NCBI GenBank assembly: GCA_959347315.1
Contig: OY365808.1
Location: 3,711,705-3,775,704, forward strand
DNA from: Bimastos eiseni
Lineage: Eukaryota > Annelida > Clitellata > Crassiclitellata > Lumbricidae
DNA length: 64,000 nt
Direction of reading: 5' to 3'
In this document: piece after piece, positions 35,184 to 47,000 of the stretch
How the letters are laid out: each line of letters starts with the position of its first letter
Numbering within the stretch: the stretch's first letter is position 1
Program-made: the position numbers and the translations under genes
Notes under the pieces: generated by a model
Told to the model about the DNA's origin: nothing
What the model saw: only the letters and a program-made list of their open reading frames with translations
Databases searched by the model: none

Positions 35184-36969
35184 CAGTGATGGGCACCAAC
35201 AAATTGACTAGTAGTTAAAACTACTTCCTAACTGCTTTCAAAATATGTAGTTATAACTACTATTTAACTACTTTAGATGACAAGTAGTTAGGAAGTAGTT
35301 TTGTAACTACCAAATAAGTAGTTAACTACTTTTAAAACTACTTTGCTAATGTTATGTCATGGTGCATTGATAGTCACCAACAGTAGGTCTCTGTAAATTT
35401 ATTGTCAGCATTATTGCTGATATTCAACGTTTACAAGTAATAAAAATGATCAGAAACACAATGACATATCTAAATGTGTAATTGTACACTAACAAGAACA
35501 AGAAGTACTAGGACTTGCTACAAAGCACCCTTATCAGTAACATAATTAGGCCAACTTGTTACAACTAAAAAAATGTATAGCCTACAAAGTCCAGAACTGT
35601 AAAACCCTTAGAATTTTTTTTCAGAATCAATTTTTCAGGCTAAACATTTTTTTAGTAGTATATATACATATATTGTAACGGAACGGGGCCTATTCGACAG
35701 TGACCAGGATGATGACTTGCAGCTCCGTCCGATGTGGGGGTAGTTCGAGTTGCAGTCCGCTGAGTAAGACTTCCGTGGTTTGCTGAAGACTAACCATTTA
35801 AGGTTTAAATAGCTCCTTTCTGGATGACGCTTGGAATAAGACACGCTTGTTCGATAACCCTCTTTTAATGAAAACAATACTTCTGTAGCGCCCATTCGGA
35901 AACAGTCCGTATCTCACTCCCTCAATACGCCCTACGTCGATAACTAACGAGTAACTGCAACGCTACGTCAATGGCTGATGGCGACTACTATGCTACGTCA
36001 ATGACTGACGGCGACTATCGCAAATCTACGACGACTATATCCACGACGACTATCGCAAGCCACGATGACTATTCGTGCGTCCTAGGAGCCGATAGCAAAT
36101 AGACTACAGTAGATAGTAGATATCTACAGTAGATGGACCACAGTAGATAGTAGATAAGCGTATACAACAGGTAGATACCACAGTAGAAATAACACGGTAG
36201 ACAGGTGTACACAACAGGCAGACACTACAGCAGGCAGACACTAGGTAGGTGTACCTATGAACCGTTTCAATATTATACTACAGTACTACAATATTATACT
36301 ATACAAGTGATATATACTATATCACTGCATATCTCGCCTTTTGCTGTCTGCACCAACCGTGCTTCTCCAATCGCTGCTCAAATTTAATACGATCACAGCC
36401 TCACAGGTGACAATCCAGCAAGTAGCGGAATGCAAAGTCTCATACCGTTGTGTCTTTGTCTGTTTGTCTGTTTGTCTGTTTGTCTGTTTGTCTCTCTATT
36501 TCTGCGTGTCTCTCTCTCACCTCTGTCACTCTTGACTCGTTCTTTAACTTAAGCCCAACCCCTAAGACCGCTTTACTCTAGTTCTTATCGCGCAACAATC
36601 TCCAGGTATGCCATTAAGCAGGCATAATGCCTTAGGCTTTCTCTATAGTTCTGAGAGGAACCCACTTCCTCACAAATTCCTGCGCAAATTTTAATGAAAC
36701 AATTACATGGCGAATTTACTCATGAGATTATATGGGCAACGTCCATGTTTATTGTGAAATAACAGAAATTCCTGTAAGACGGAACTAGTAAATAGGAAAA
36801 ATGCAGTTAATGTGAAATATTGTAGTTAACTTAAAACTACTTGATAAAAGTAGTTATAACTATGTTTTAAACTACTTCTTAAAAACTAGTTATAACTACT
36901 AGGCAACTACTTCTATAGTAGTTATAACTACTAGTTAATAACTACAGTAGTTAATAGTGCCCATCACTG
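35184..36969. mobile_element. Non-autonomous hAT transposon, 1786 bp
   Basis: Perfect 13-bp ends CAGTGATGGGCAC and GTGCCCATCACTG, flanked by a perfect 8-bp target duplication CCAGAATT (35176-35183 and 36970-36977). Both subterminal regions are packed with AGTAGTT and AACTACT motifs in both orientations. The centre has TAGATAGTAGATA-type repeats and no transposase. Confidence 0.92.
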
Positions 36970-37073
36970 CCAGAATTATCTTAGTCGCTGGGTGATGAGC
37001 AAATCGCAGGTAATGTATGCCTATAGGCATATCGAAAAGCAGGTTCTCACCAGTCAGCAGGCATATGAAATCG

Positions 37074-37077
<4 letters not shown>

Positions 37078-37116
<39 letters not shown>

Positions 37117-38085
37117 AATAATAAATGTGTAACGCTCACAAGGTCACACCTAAATGTGAATCTGAGGCGCGGATAGTCAGTCGCCAGGAGAAGATGCAAT
37201 CAGATTTCCAAATCCTTGAAAGCCAAAGAGAAATAGTGAGTTTTGAGTCGCTTTTTAAAGGAAGGAAGTGAATTTGAGCTACGAAGAGAGAGTGGCAGTC
37301 GATTCCATTCCCTAGGAGCAGAGACATGAAATGCACGAGAGCCCATAACTGTTCTGCATCGTGGTTCAACTAAAAGACCTGTACTTGATGATCGTAAGCA
37401 ACGAGGAGGAATGTAAGGAGTTAGTAGAACATTAATATAGGTAGGTGTACTGGTGATGATGGTTTGTAGGTCAAACAAACTAACTTAAATTTGATTCTGA
37501 ATTCAACAGGGAGCCAATGCAGCTGGTGGAGTAGGGCAGAGGAGCATGTTCGTAGTGGGACACGAAGCACTACTCGAGCTAACGTATTTTGGATACTTTG
37601 AAGCCTTTTGAGTTCAAGGTCTGAGAGACCGACAAAAAGTGAATTAGCATGATCGAGGCGAGAAGAGACAAGTGAGCAGGCCATATAGTTTCAGACATAT
37701 TTTGGGTTAGAGCCGACCTTATGTGACGTATTGCCCTGATGTGATAGAAACAAGATTTACAAAGGCTTGTTATGTGAGCTCGAAATGTGAGCTTGCTGTT
37801 GAGGGTAACCCCAAGTGTTTTGACAGAGTCTGAAAGCGGCACAGCAGTGCCCGCCAGTTCAATGCTAGAGAGCATAAGGGAAAGAACGCAGGCGTTGACA
37901 TGAGCCAAATACAATTGCTTCAGATTTGTCTGGGTTTATGGCCAAACCATTGAAACAGAACCATGCATATATGGATGAGAGGCATTCTTCCAGTTTTAGT
38001 TTACCAGACTGATCAGTGTGTGACAGAGCAATATGGAGCTGAGTATCATCTGCATACTGTTGTAATTGAATTTCAAAGTGTTTAG
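37078..38085 (-). pseudogene. Jockey/CR1/L2-like LINE 3' fragment
   Basis: The minus strand reads QYADDTQLHIALSHTDQSG (RT active-site box), then after frame breaks VKTLGVTLNSKLTFRAHI, VSSRLDHANSLFVGLSDLEL, LHQLHWLPVEFRIKFKL and APREWNRLPLSLRSS. This is the C-terminal third of a non-LTR polymerase. A (TAA)n tail at 37128-37078 marks the 3' end. Truncated and frameshifted, so dead. Confidence 0.88.
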
Positions 38086-38354
38086 CTATACGACTGATTG
38101 GGGTTGGTTGGTTAAGGGATGTAAAACGGCGTGGGACAAAAATACCAGGGAAATATCCTGCCCTTATGTAGGTTCATGTGAGTTTCTATTTATAGCCACG
38201 GTGCTGTATCATGTAGACACATGTTGCATATGTAGAGAACGGCCACGAGAGGATGTCACAAGGCCATTAGAAAACTGTTATCTGTGTCCGGCTGTTTTTA
38301 TTACGCCTTTGTTTATCAAGGACAAAATGCGGATACAAGTACACACGGATACGT

Positions 38355-38356
<2 letters not shown>

Positions 38357-38410
<54 letters not shown>

Positions 38411-38475
38411 ACATACACACACACATACACACACACACATACACACACACATATACACACGCACACACATGCATT
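38357..38475. repeat. (CA)n microsatellite
   Basis: CACACA run with TA interruptions. Confidence 0.97.
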
Positions 38476-38882
38476 CGCTCGTTGCAATAGCTTAAACCTA
38501 CAAAAACTGCTCATCGGCCCTGATCCAAATGAGCTTGCAAAGCAAGAGGCGAGTACTTGTAGTAGGCCTACGTGATTTTACACCATAACTTTCTCTGTCT
38601 CCGCCAACTGTAAATCTCTCACAACGATCTTCACAATTTGTCTCAAGTTGACTATGTGTGTTAGCCTATGTTTGTTTTGATGTTTATTGAAGCACTTAAG
38701 GCGCGAACAAGCTTAATGAGACAACCTGTGAAAGGCTGTCAGAGCGCGCAAGAAGATTATTGACATAATGTAGGTCTATTGGATAGTTTGGTTATGCCTA
38801 TGTTAAGTTTAGTTGCTGCTATAACTATCGAAGAACACAAACGTGTCGTTTCATTTTGTAGGCTACTTCTTATATCTACAAC

Positions 38883-40040
38883 CAGAGGTGTAACAAGGTT
38901 TTGAAAAGTGAGGGCATAGACATAATTTTTTGAAAATTTGCGCGAAGCTCAGGAAAGTTTTTTGCCCCCCACTTCTTGAATTTTGCCCCTCCCATAAATT
39001 CTATAAATGGATGAGGGGCACAAATTATCTTAACAAGTCATCTTATCATAATTACGCCATAGAAATAAGATGTGCAGGACGCTTATAAAGTATACACTAT
39101 AAAGTAGGCCTTCTATTTTGCACAATATACAGTAATATTGCATGCAAATTAATCTTTCCATCATCATGAGGCTGGTAACATGGTCATTGCAATAGCGTTC
39201 ATCACTCACTCTCGGAGCTTCCATCTTGGAGGGTTTAGATCAATGTAGGCCTAACACTCGTGTATTGTGAGATCACTTGGTTAACACATTGCTATCAATA
39301 GCCGAAACTAATTTAGTATTGCTAATTTGAAAATGAGCGAGTTTTTCCCCCAATTCATTATCCGGCTCATCATGGTCAACGGGACAACTTTAGGTTCGTA
39401 AACTGGATTGCGGGATACGATTTTTGTCATACTCAGACTGCAAAAATGGAAGTCATGGGTTACGATTGTAGATTCGGGCCGGATGATGACTGAAAGAAAA
39501 ACCGATCACGCACTATACTTACGTAGAACTATAGATCGCCACAGTCTTTCACCAACCTCTGTCACCACGAGAACAGCTCCACGCAAGTCTTCCATGCTAG
39601 GAACTTCTCATTGTAGCGTAGTCGGCTAGGAGGTGCTTGTTCCAACAGACATTTCCATAAAAATTTGCGCCATGGCTGGGATCTGAAGCCCGACTTCATC
39701 ATTGTAGACCAAACACTAGGCTATTTCTTTAGCCATACGAATATTTTACAGTCAGAAATTTTCTGTAATTTGGGTAGGAACAAAGTGATACATTATGGAT
39801 GGGTGAATAACCAAACATGCATTATTCTCCTTTGTAACTGAGTTTTTATACCTTCAATAAGTAAGAAAAATCGTAAAAACAAACTTTGAACTGTTGGAAA
39901 TTTATTGACCCACAATACCTAAATCATCAAATATAAAAAGCTATTGGATAAACATAAAAAAATAGAACCGATTTGGGAGGATTTCCCCCAGTTTTAAAAC
40001 TGGGGGTCCGGTGCTTCTGCCCCCGCCTGATACACCCCTG
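38883..40040. mobile_element. hAT-like non-autonomous element, 1158 bp
   Basis: Begins CAGAGGTGTAACAAGG and ends CCTGATACACCCCTG, flanked by TCTACAAC (38875-38882) and TTTACAAC (40041-40048), an 8-bp duplication with one change. Fragments of the same family lie at about 44085-44403 and 44995-45296. No transposase frame. Confidence 0.8.
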
Positions 40041-40427
40041 TTTACAACATATATTATAATATTGTAAATATAAGAAAAAGTTGAAAAGAAGAGAAAATGT
40101 TGTAGTTTGAGTTTTGGTAAGTTTAACTAAGAGAATGGAACGGTTGAAGGTTACATTTTGGTGGCAGCGGCGGGATACGAAAAGAAAGGATCAAGGATCA
40201 AAAGGATTAATGATCAAAATTATTAAAAGATCAAGGATCAAAAGGATTAAAAGGTTTAACAGAATTGAAATGATTTAAAATATCGTTTGCAAAAGAAGTA
40301 CTGAAAAGTGGATGAAACGGATTATACGAATCAAATGAATTAATCAAGTTTCTATGTACTGAAGGTAAGGAATATAAAGATTATTTTCGGGAGGATTACT
40401 GACAAGGTATATTTTGCTTATTTTAGC

Positions 40428-40630
40428 ATGAAACAAAACCACGTAATTGCGAGCTCGTTAGTATTAAACAAACAAAATGGCGTCATATTGGTGAATTACC
40501 AACGCGTTTATATTACACACACAAAATCACGTTCAATTGATGAATTGCGAAATCGTTAATATTAAACAAACAAAAGCACGTACAATTGGTTAATTGCGAG
40601 GTCATTGATTGCAAACACGCAAAATGGGAA
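40428..40630. repeat. Degenerate tandem repeat, unit about 55 bp
   Basis: Four decayed units containing AAACAAACAAAA, CACGT or GCGTC, and AATTGCGA. Confidence 0.55.
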
Positions 40631-40660
40631 AATTAAGTAGTGATTCAAACGGTTCTGTAT

Positions 40661-41370
40661 CGATAGTCCGAAGGTTCAATAGTTCGAAGGTTCGATAATC
40701 CGAAGGTTCGATAGTCCGAAGGTGCCACTTAAAATCTTCTCATCATTACCGCTTCCATTTAAACGGGGTAAATGTGTATTTCAGCGTATTTTAGTCTTGT
40801 GAAATTAAAAAAAACAATTAGTGTATTTTGTTATTATACACATTACTGCACGCAAAGTAGCATAATTCATTTAATCAATCCAGCTACTACTTAAGATCCC
40901 TTTCATCTATCCAGCTTCCATTTACGCATACTTCTTTTCGTCGATCCCGCTTCCATTGAGGTACATTTGTTTCATTATTCCCGCTATGGCCTATGTGTTT
41001 TTTCATCATCCCTCTTATACAGAGATATGAGTATATTTCTTTTCATAAATACGGTTTCTATTTAGATTTATTTGTTTCATCAATCCCGCTTCCATTTAGA
41101 TGCATTTTTCATCATCCCGTTTCTACATAGGCATATTAATTTCATCAATTCCGCTTCCATTTAGTCGCAGTTAGCTCATGTTTTTATCCGAAGAAATGCG
41201 CTACGAAAAATAATTAATAATAATTAATGTGCTATGTATACGAAGAATTGCTATACGAAGAACTGCTTACGAAGAATTTACCGTGAAATCGGAGGAAAGA
41301 ATTTTCGGACTATCGAACCCTCGGACTAGAAAATTAACTTCGGATTTTCAAACCTTCGGACTGTCGAAGC
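40661..41370. repeat. Element bounded by inverted 16-bp minisatellites
   Basis: The left edge has four units of CGATAGTCCGAAGGTT. The right edge (41303-41370) has the inverse, TTCGGACTATCGAACC and related units. Between them (40735-41170) is a degenerate tandem repeat of CATCAATCCCGCTTCCATTT. No coding frame. The inverted ends suggest a transposable unit of unknown class. Confidence 0.55.
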
Positions 41371-41534
41371 CAAAAACAGAAGCACGACTCTATTCATGAA
41401 GTTCATATAATTAGCTTAGTTATTAGTTTGGAGTGAGGCCTATACCGTCAAGCAGTTTTGTTCCCTTGCTAATTTTCTTGTAGGCCTACTTTAATTTAGT
41501 TGAAAAATAACATTCCATTAAACTCCGCTACTGT

Positions 41535-41625
41535 TTGGACTTTGACAGTGCCAGTCTCAAGCCTGGAGAAAGGAGGAGGGCGACACCAAATCATCTTTGA
41601 TATGAAAAGGTGTCGGTAAAAAAAA
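41535..41625 (+). repeat. Dispersed 85-bp repeat, copy 2
   Basis: CAGTGCCAGTCTCAAGCCTG then GAGAAAGGAGGAGGGCGAC. Same family as 18795, 59390 and 63875. Lies just 3' of gene copy C. Confidence 0.7.
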
Positions 41626-41694
41626 TCAAAACGCATAACATTCCATTAAATAACAAACGACTGAAAGCATTTAAAACCAAATAAAATGTAGAAA

Positions 41695-44019
41695 TCAAAG
41701 ATAAACAAGCCGATCCATTCCAGAGGTCAGATGGAACGGTATCTGGAAAAATTCTCCCAGCCTCTTTCTTATACCATCACTCACCAGTTTCAGCGCCCTG
41801 TCGATTTCCTCTCCTTTCCGAAGACATTTGTCCAGCTCCTGTATGTAAAATGATCCGGTCTGCACGTGCCGGTAAGATAAGGACCCAGGCAGTGTAGAAT
41901 AGGACATCAAAAAGTCCGCAGATCCTGGTACGAGGACTGCCTTGTGCCTGCGAGTCGTGGATAAAATATTGTCATGTACCCACACAGTTGGGGCGCTACT
42001 GGCATCTGCCTCATGTTCTGATGCCGCATTTAGAAAGGATGGATGTGTCACGTGATCTCCTGTAGCTGTAGAACCGTCATATGGAGGACAGTTACCTGCT
42101 GTTTTATTTTCCGGCTCAGGGTCACCTATAGGAACATGATGAAACAATTAACTTTTCAAAATAGTTCTGCAAAAAGTCAATAGCTGCCTCAACTGCATTC
42201 AGACAACAATTCACGTGTAAAACATAATTAACATTTCTGCATTTCTTAATCGTTACTGCGTAACGACGAAAGCATCAACCCAAGGCAATGAACAGAGGCG
42301 GCCATCTCGTTTGACAGGTGGGAGGGGGGCATCCAATGCTAGGGGTAGGAAATGTGGGGGACACATGTATAACTTGTTCCCTCAACCCCTCCCCCCGGAT
42401 CGCCGCCCCTGGCAATAAGGAATTGTAACTGAACGTTTTTATCAAGGTCTCTAATAATTAAGGCCTAACTGTCTCAGAGGAAGCTCGAATCCATACTCAA
42501 TGCGTACCATGCCCAGCGCGATAATTACTCTGATGCCGTGCCCAATTAATATTCATGCGGCTGCCCACTGCCCAGATGAAAATAATGATCGGCCTGTAGT
42601 TGCAAAATTTTAGCACCAATTGTTATCTTATTCTATGCTTGAATGTCAGAACCTCCTTAAAGTGAAGCTACCAGAACTTTCAGAAGCTGGGGAGTGATGT
42701 TTCCTACTGGAAAAACTGTTGAACCAATAAACCTATGTATCTCCGGCAGCGGAAGGAAGAAGCAATGGAAACCATCCACGGAGTTGGGATTGCTGCGTGT
42801 CATAGTTATTAACAATTGGTAGAAACCAACCTTTCTGGCATGCCTGAATAAAGAACATCTTAGGTTTCCCTTTCAGCGACGGACAATTCCTATCCGTGAA
42901 GAAGTCAACGAGGTTGAGGATTTCAACCTGCTTTCCGTCACTCGTGTAGATGACTCCGAGCTTTCCATGGGTCATGATACAGCAGACAAAGGCATCGTAG
43001 TTGGAGTGATCGACGCAATGAGTTGTCAAAAACAGAGACTCCAGAGTCTGTGCATCAAGATCATTGTGCACTTCGACTTTGAAGTGAAGGTATTCAAACA
43101 ACTTCTTAAGAAGCTCTGAAAGACATTAAAACTCCATGACCATCTCTGAGTTTTTGCTGTATTGATCCACAATACCAGTATAATTATTATCAATCAATAA
43201 ATCAATCAATTGATATAGCGCCTCTTCAAGAAATCTACTCAGAGGCGCTCTAACTATCCTTTTCATATGGTTTCAGAGATCCACATCACATCATTCCTGG
43301 TTACTTTCAATTTCTCATAAGCTAATTGCCCAATCTGGGGTAAATTCACTGTTGCTGCTCGTAAGCTAATGTAATTGTAATTGTAGTTGAAAACTTATAT
43401 AGCGTAGGCAACATAAGTATTGCCAATGAACTCCAATTTTTGTAGGCCTTCATCTCAGCTAAATAACTAATTATCCAAATGTTGCTATACTTGAAGGGCA
43501 TTCATGCGTATGAAGTCCTAGCAACTTAACTTTCTAAGACTCAATGTAGCCATATTATAGGGTGTGTGGCCAGTCCTCTCCCTCATCTCCTAATCTTCCC
43601 GAAAACAGACTACAATGAATGAAGTCATTATAGAGTCCACGAGAGCTATCAAAGAAGAAACCTTGACTATATCTGTGCAAACAGGCGAATCACAAAAACA
43701 CTGGGTTTACAGTTGAACTCACTACTGCTCAGCATCATCACACCCGTGCACGCATTAATGCAAATTAACCTAAATTTAAATATCATGCCCATATTTGGAC
43801 TTTCCAATGAATACATAAACAAATTACAGAAACCCTCGGCTTCAACGAAGGCAATACTACGTAACGATGAACCTATTAGTCAGGACTTTATACCTGTGTC
43901 CTGTTCAGCTCCTTTTCGAGTCTTCAGATGTCCTTTGTGGAAGTGAGCATTGTTAACGATCATACACAATCCTCTGGGATTGCGGTCCATCGGATACGGT
44001 TCAATCTTATCATAGACAC
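41695..44019 (-). CDS. Copy C exons 7-9: caspase p20 and p10
   Basis: E7 44019-43894 has MDRNPRGLCMIVNNAHF. E8 43115-42831 has CIMTHGKLGVIYTSDGK and KMFFIQACQK. E9 42125-41695 has GDPEPENK, the linker EHEADASSAP, PGSADFLMSYSTLPGS, LSYRHVQTGSFYIQEL and the C-terminus DRLVYL. The His/Cys dyad and both substrate-pocket arginines are intact. The active-site pentapeptide reads QACQK where most caspases have QACRG or QACQG. Confidence 0.93.
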
Positions 44020-47000
44020 CTAGCATTTTCCAAACAGTAAAATGCTTGTACTATTAACTCAACGTGATAGGATACGTGGAAACCAACCACTAGACTATTC
44101 CACTATCAGAAATTTTCCGTATTTTAAGTAGGAACAAAGTGATGCATTATCGATGAATAAATAACCAAACATGCATTATTCTCCTTTGTATGTGACAGTT
44201 TTTATACATGCAATAAGTAAGCACAATCGTAAAAACAAGCTTTGAACTTCTGGAATTTTTTTACCCACAATACCTTAATCACTAAATATAAATAGCTATT
44301 AGAGAAACATAAAATTAGTACTGATTTGGAGGGCCACATGGGGCACTTGGCACTAAAACTGGGGGCTTTGTGTTGACCCTCTGCCCCCGCTTGTTACACA
44401 CCTGGTTTTAAGTATTTTTACAGTTATAATTACGTCCTTCAGAATTATAAGTAAATTTGCATATAACATTCTAAACATCTGGTTTCATTTTCGGGGATAC
44501 AGAGCTTTGTGATGTCAAAAATTGCGTGACATCATTTATGGACGGCCCCATATCCTACCTTTGGCATCGCGGGCCATTCTACGTGGAACACTAGCGATCC
44601 TCAGTAACCTTAAAGTCCGGGGTTCGACCCTCATCTCTTCGTTGCCGGACGACTTTCCTATTTCCTGAGGCTGTAACGATGTGAGCGCTTCTGAATACAT
44701 GTAGATGTACGCCTACTTGAAGAAACGGTGTTTAAATTCTCGGATACGTTACGATTATCGTGAGGCACTTTAAGAAACTGCACTCGAGAATCTTATAGCC
44801 ATTGTTTGTAGATATTGATTAGGCCTAAGCATGAAATCCTAATCAAAACTCTGGCGTATTAAGTAAATAATTGCGAAGGCGCTAGAGAAATGTCTGTGTA
44901 CATGCATATCAAATATTAGATCTAAGTAACTTATATGTTGAAATGAATCTTTCGGCAAGTTAAAACCGAAATTTATTTGGCAGCCCATGCGCTGTTGCAA
45001 TTACCATGTTTCAAGCGACATGATGATGGAAAAGATTAATTTGCATGCAATTTTACTGTACATGTATGTTGTACAAAATAATAGGCCTACTTTATAGTGT
45101 ACACTTTAAAAGTGTCCTGCATATCTCATTTCTATGGAGTGATTATGATTAAGATGACTTTGTTAAGATAATTTGTGCCCCCCCATTTTCAAATTTCTGG
45201 GGAATTCAAAAGTGGAGGGGATTTTTTCCGCTTCGCGCTATGTTTTACAAGTTATGCCCCCACCTTTCAAAATCTTGTTACACCTCAGCTTAAAACTATA
45301 TGAGACCTAGTAGAACGAATAAAAGTAGGCCTACAGAAATTTTAATTTTTACACTCATTATGCATTCCACAAGGGGTTCCGAACACCTCCTACGGACAAT
45401 TCCACCCGGACATTTCCCCCGTGGGACAATTCCCCACCCCTCCCCCCGTATTTCCCCCTGTGATCATAAAACGAGTTTGATGTAAAAACACAACCATCAA
45501 TCTTATTTCGACGTGTCTCACTTTGATGCTTAAGGCAAATGTTGAATCAAAAATAAATAGAAGAATAGTTGATCATGCAGGCTTGTATTGCTTAATTAGT
45601 TGATAGTTAACTAAGGAACAACCAACAACCTTTCTTAATCAAATGTATCTCACTTTGATGCCTTAGGTAAATATTTAACAAATTTTTTATATTTAGCCTG
45701 GCTGCTGCTATATAATCTGCCATGAATCTGTAAGATAAATTATTAGACGAGAAATCCGAAGAGACGGAGGTAGAAACTCTAGCTAATATGGAAAGACCAA
45801 AGTTGCGTTAAACGGCTATGTTTATGTTGAAAATGTTTTATTAAATAACGTCGTTAGTTATGAGTGCGAACGTCGGAGGCGAATGGACAGCTTTAAGTCA
45901 ATGTAAAGCAAAGGTGAAATTGAATGAATATCTTTCGGTCGTTAGTCTGATTCCTTTTCAATTAAAAGATAGTTTAAATTTAAAAAAATGCTCATTCATT
46001 TTGCAGTCTAATTTCATGCTTTGATTTCTTCGGTTAAAAGATAGTTTAAATTAAAATAAATACTCATTCATTTAGCTTGCACTATTTAAATAGTTCAGCT
46101 GTGTCACAAGGGGTGGAAATCCGGGGAAATTGTCCTACGGAGGAAATGTCCGGGAGGAGATGCCCTTGATCCTCCACAAGATGATAAGCTCGGGTTGAAT
46201 CATTACATTAAAAAATGTTTAATCACAATAGCTTGAAACAATTCAAACTTTATGCTTCTCCATACCCCACGGAGAAGCAAACTGTTCCTTCATGGAATAA
46301 GTAGGGAGAACCTGGATCACATCACCCTATTCAATGAATATTCCATTCAGATCCAGCTCGTCCTGGCCTATCCAATCTACACTCTCTCCATTTCTATGTT
46401 TGCGCTTTCGAGTACGACCATTAGTTCACGTTGCCGACGTGCAGTGATTTTTTGTGGCCTCGTGCGATTTGGCGGTTTAATTGATTAGTGCTTGTGCTAC
46501 AGAATGTCTACCTCACTCCCAAAGCCCCAAATTTGACACCAAGCGTAAAAATAAGTAATCCAAAAATTAAGAATATAATTATTATTATTGGTGTAGCTAA
46601 ATTGTGGTAACATTTACTGCTATTTAAATGAAACTTGTTTAATTGAGTGACAGTTTTAAATAAAATTACGACCTTTGTTTGACATATTGTGACGTCACAT
46701 TTCGTCGACCCCTCTCCTTCGTCACACTTTGTAACAAATGGGTGACCCCTCTCTAAACGCGAGACGTCATTTATGGACGGTACCTATTGCGTTGTGAATA
46801 CCGGCATAACATTGGCATGAATTACTCTGTGGGATCTTTATTACAAATAATTATTCGAAAAATTACTTACGAGCTGGATTAGATCCTTTAACAGTCAGAA
46901 TCTCAGAAGTATTCAACACTGGAAGATTCGGCGATATTAAATCGACATTAGCGGTTGTTCCCATTTTAGAGGGGTTTCTGTCATTTTGTTCTGGAAATAC

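Noticed and set aside
35674..36600. A solo LTR starting TGTAACGGAACGGGG inside the 35184-36969 hAT
   Set aside because: The start looks LTR-like but I found no matching CA end with a 4-5 bp target duplication.
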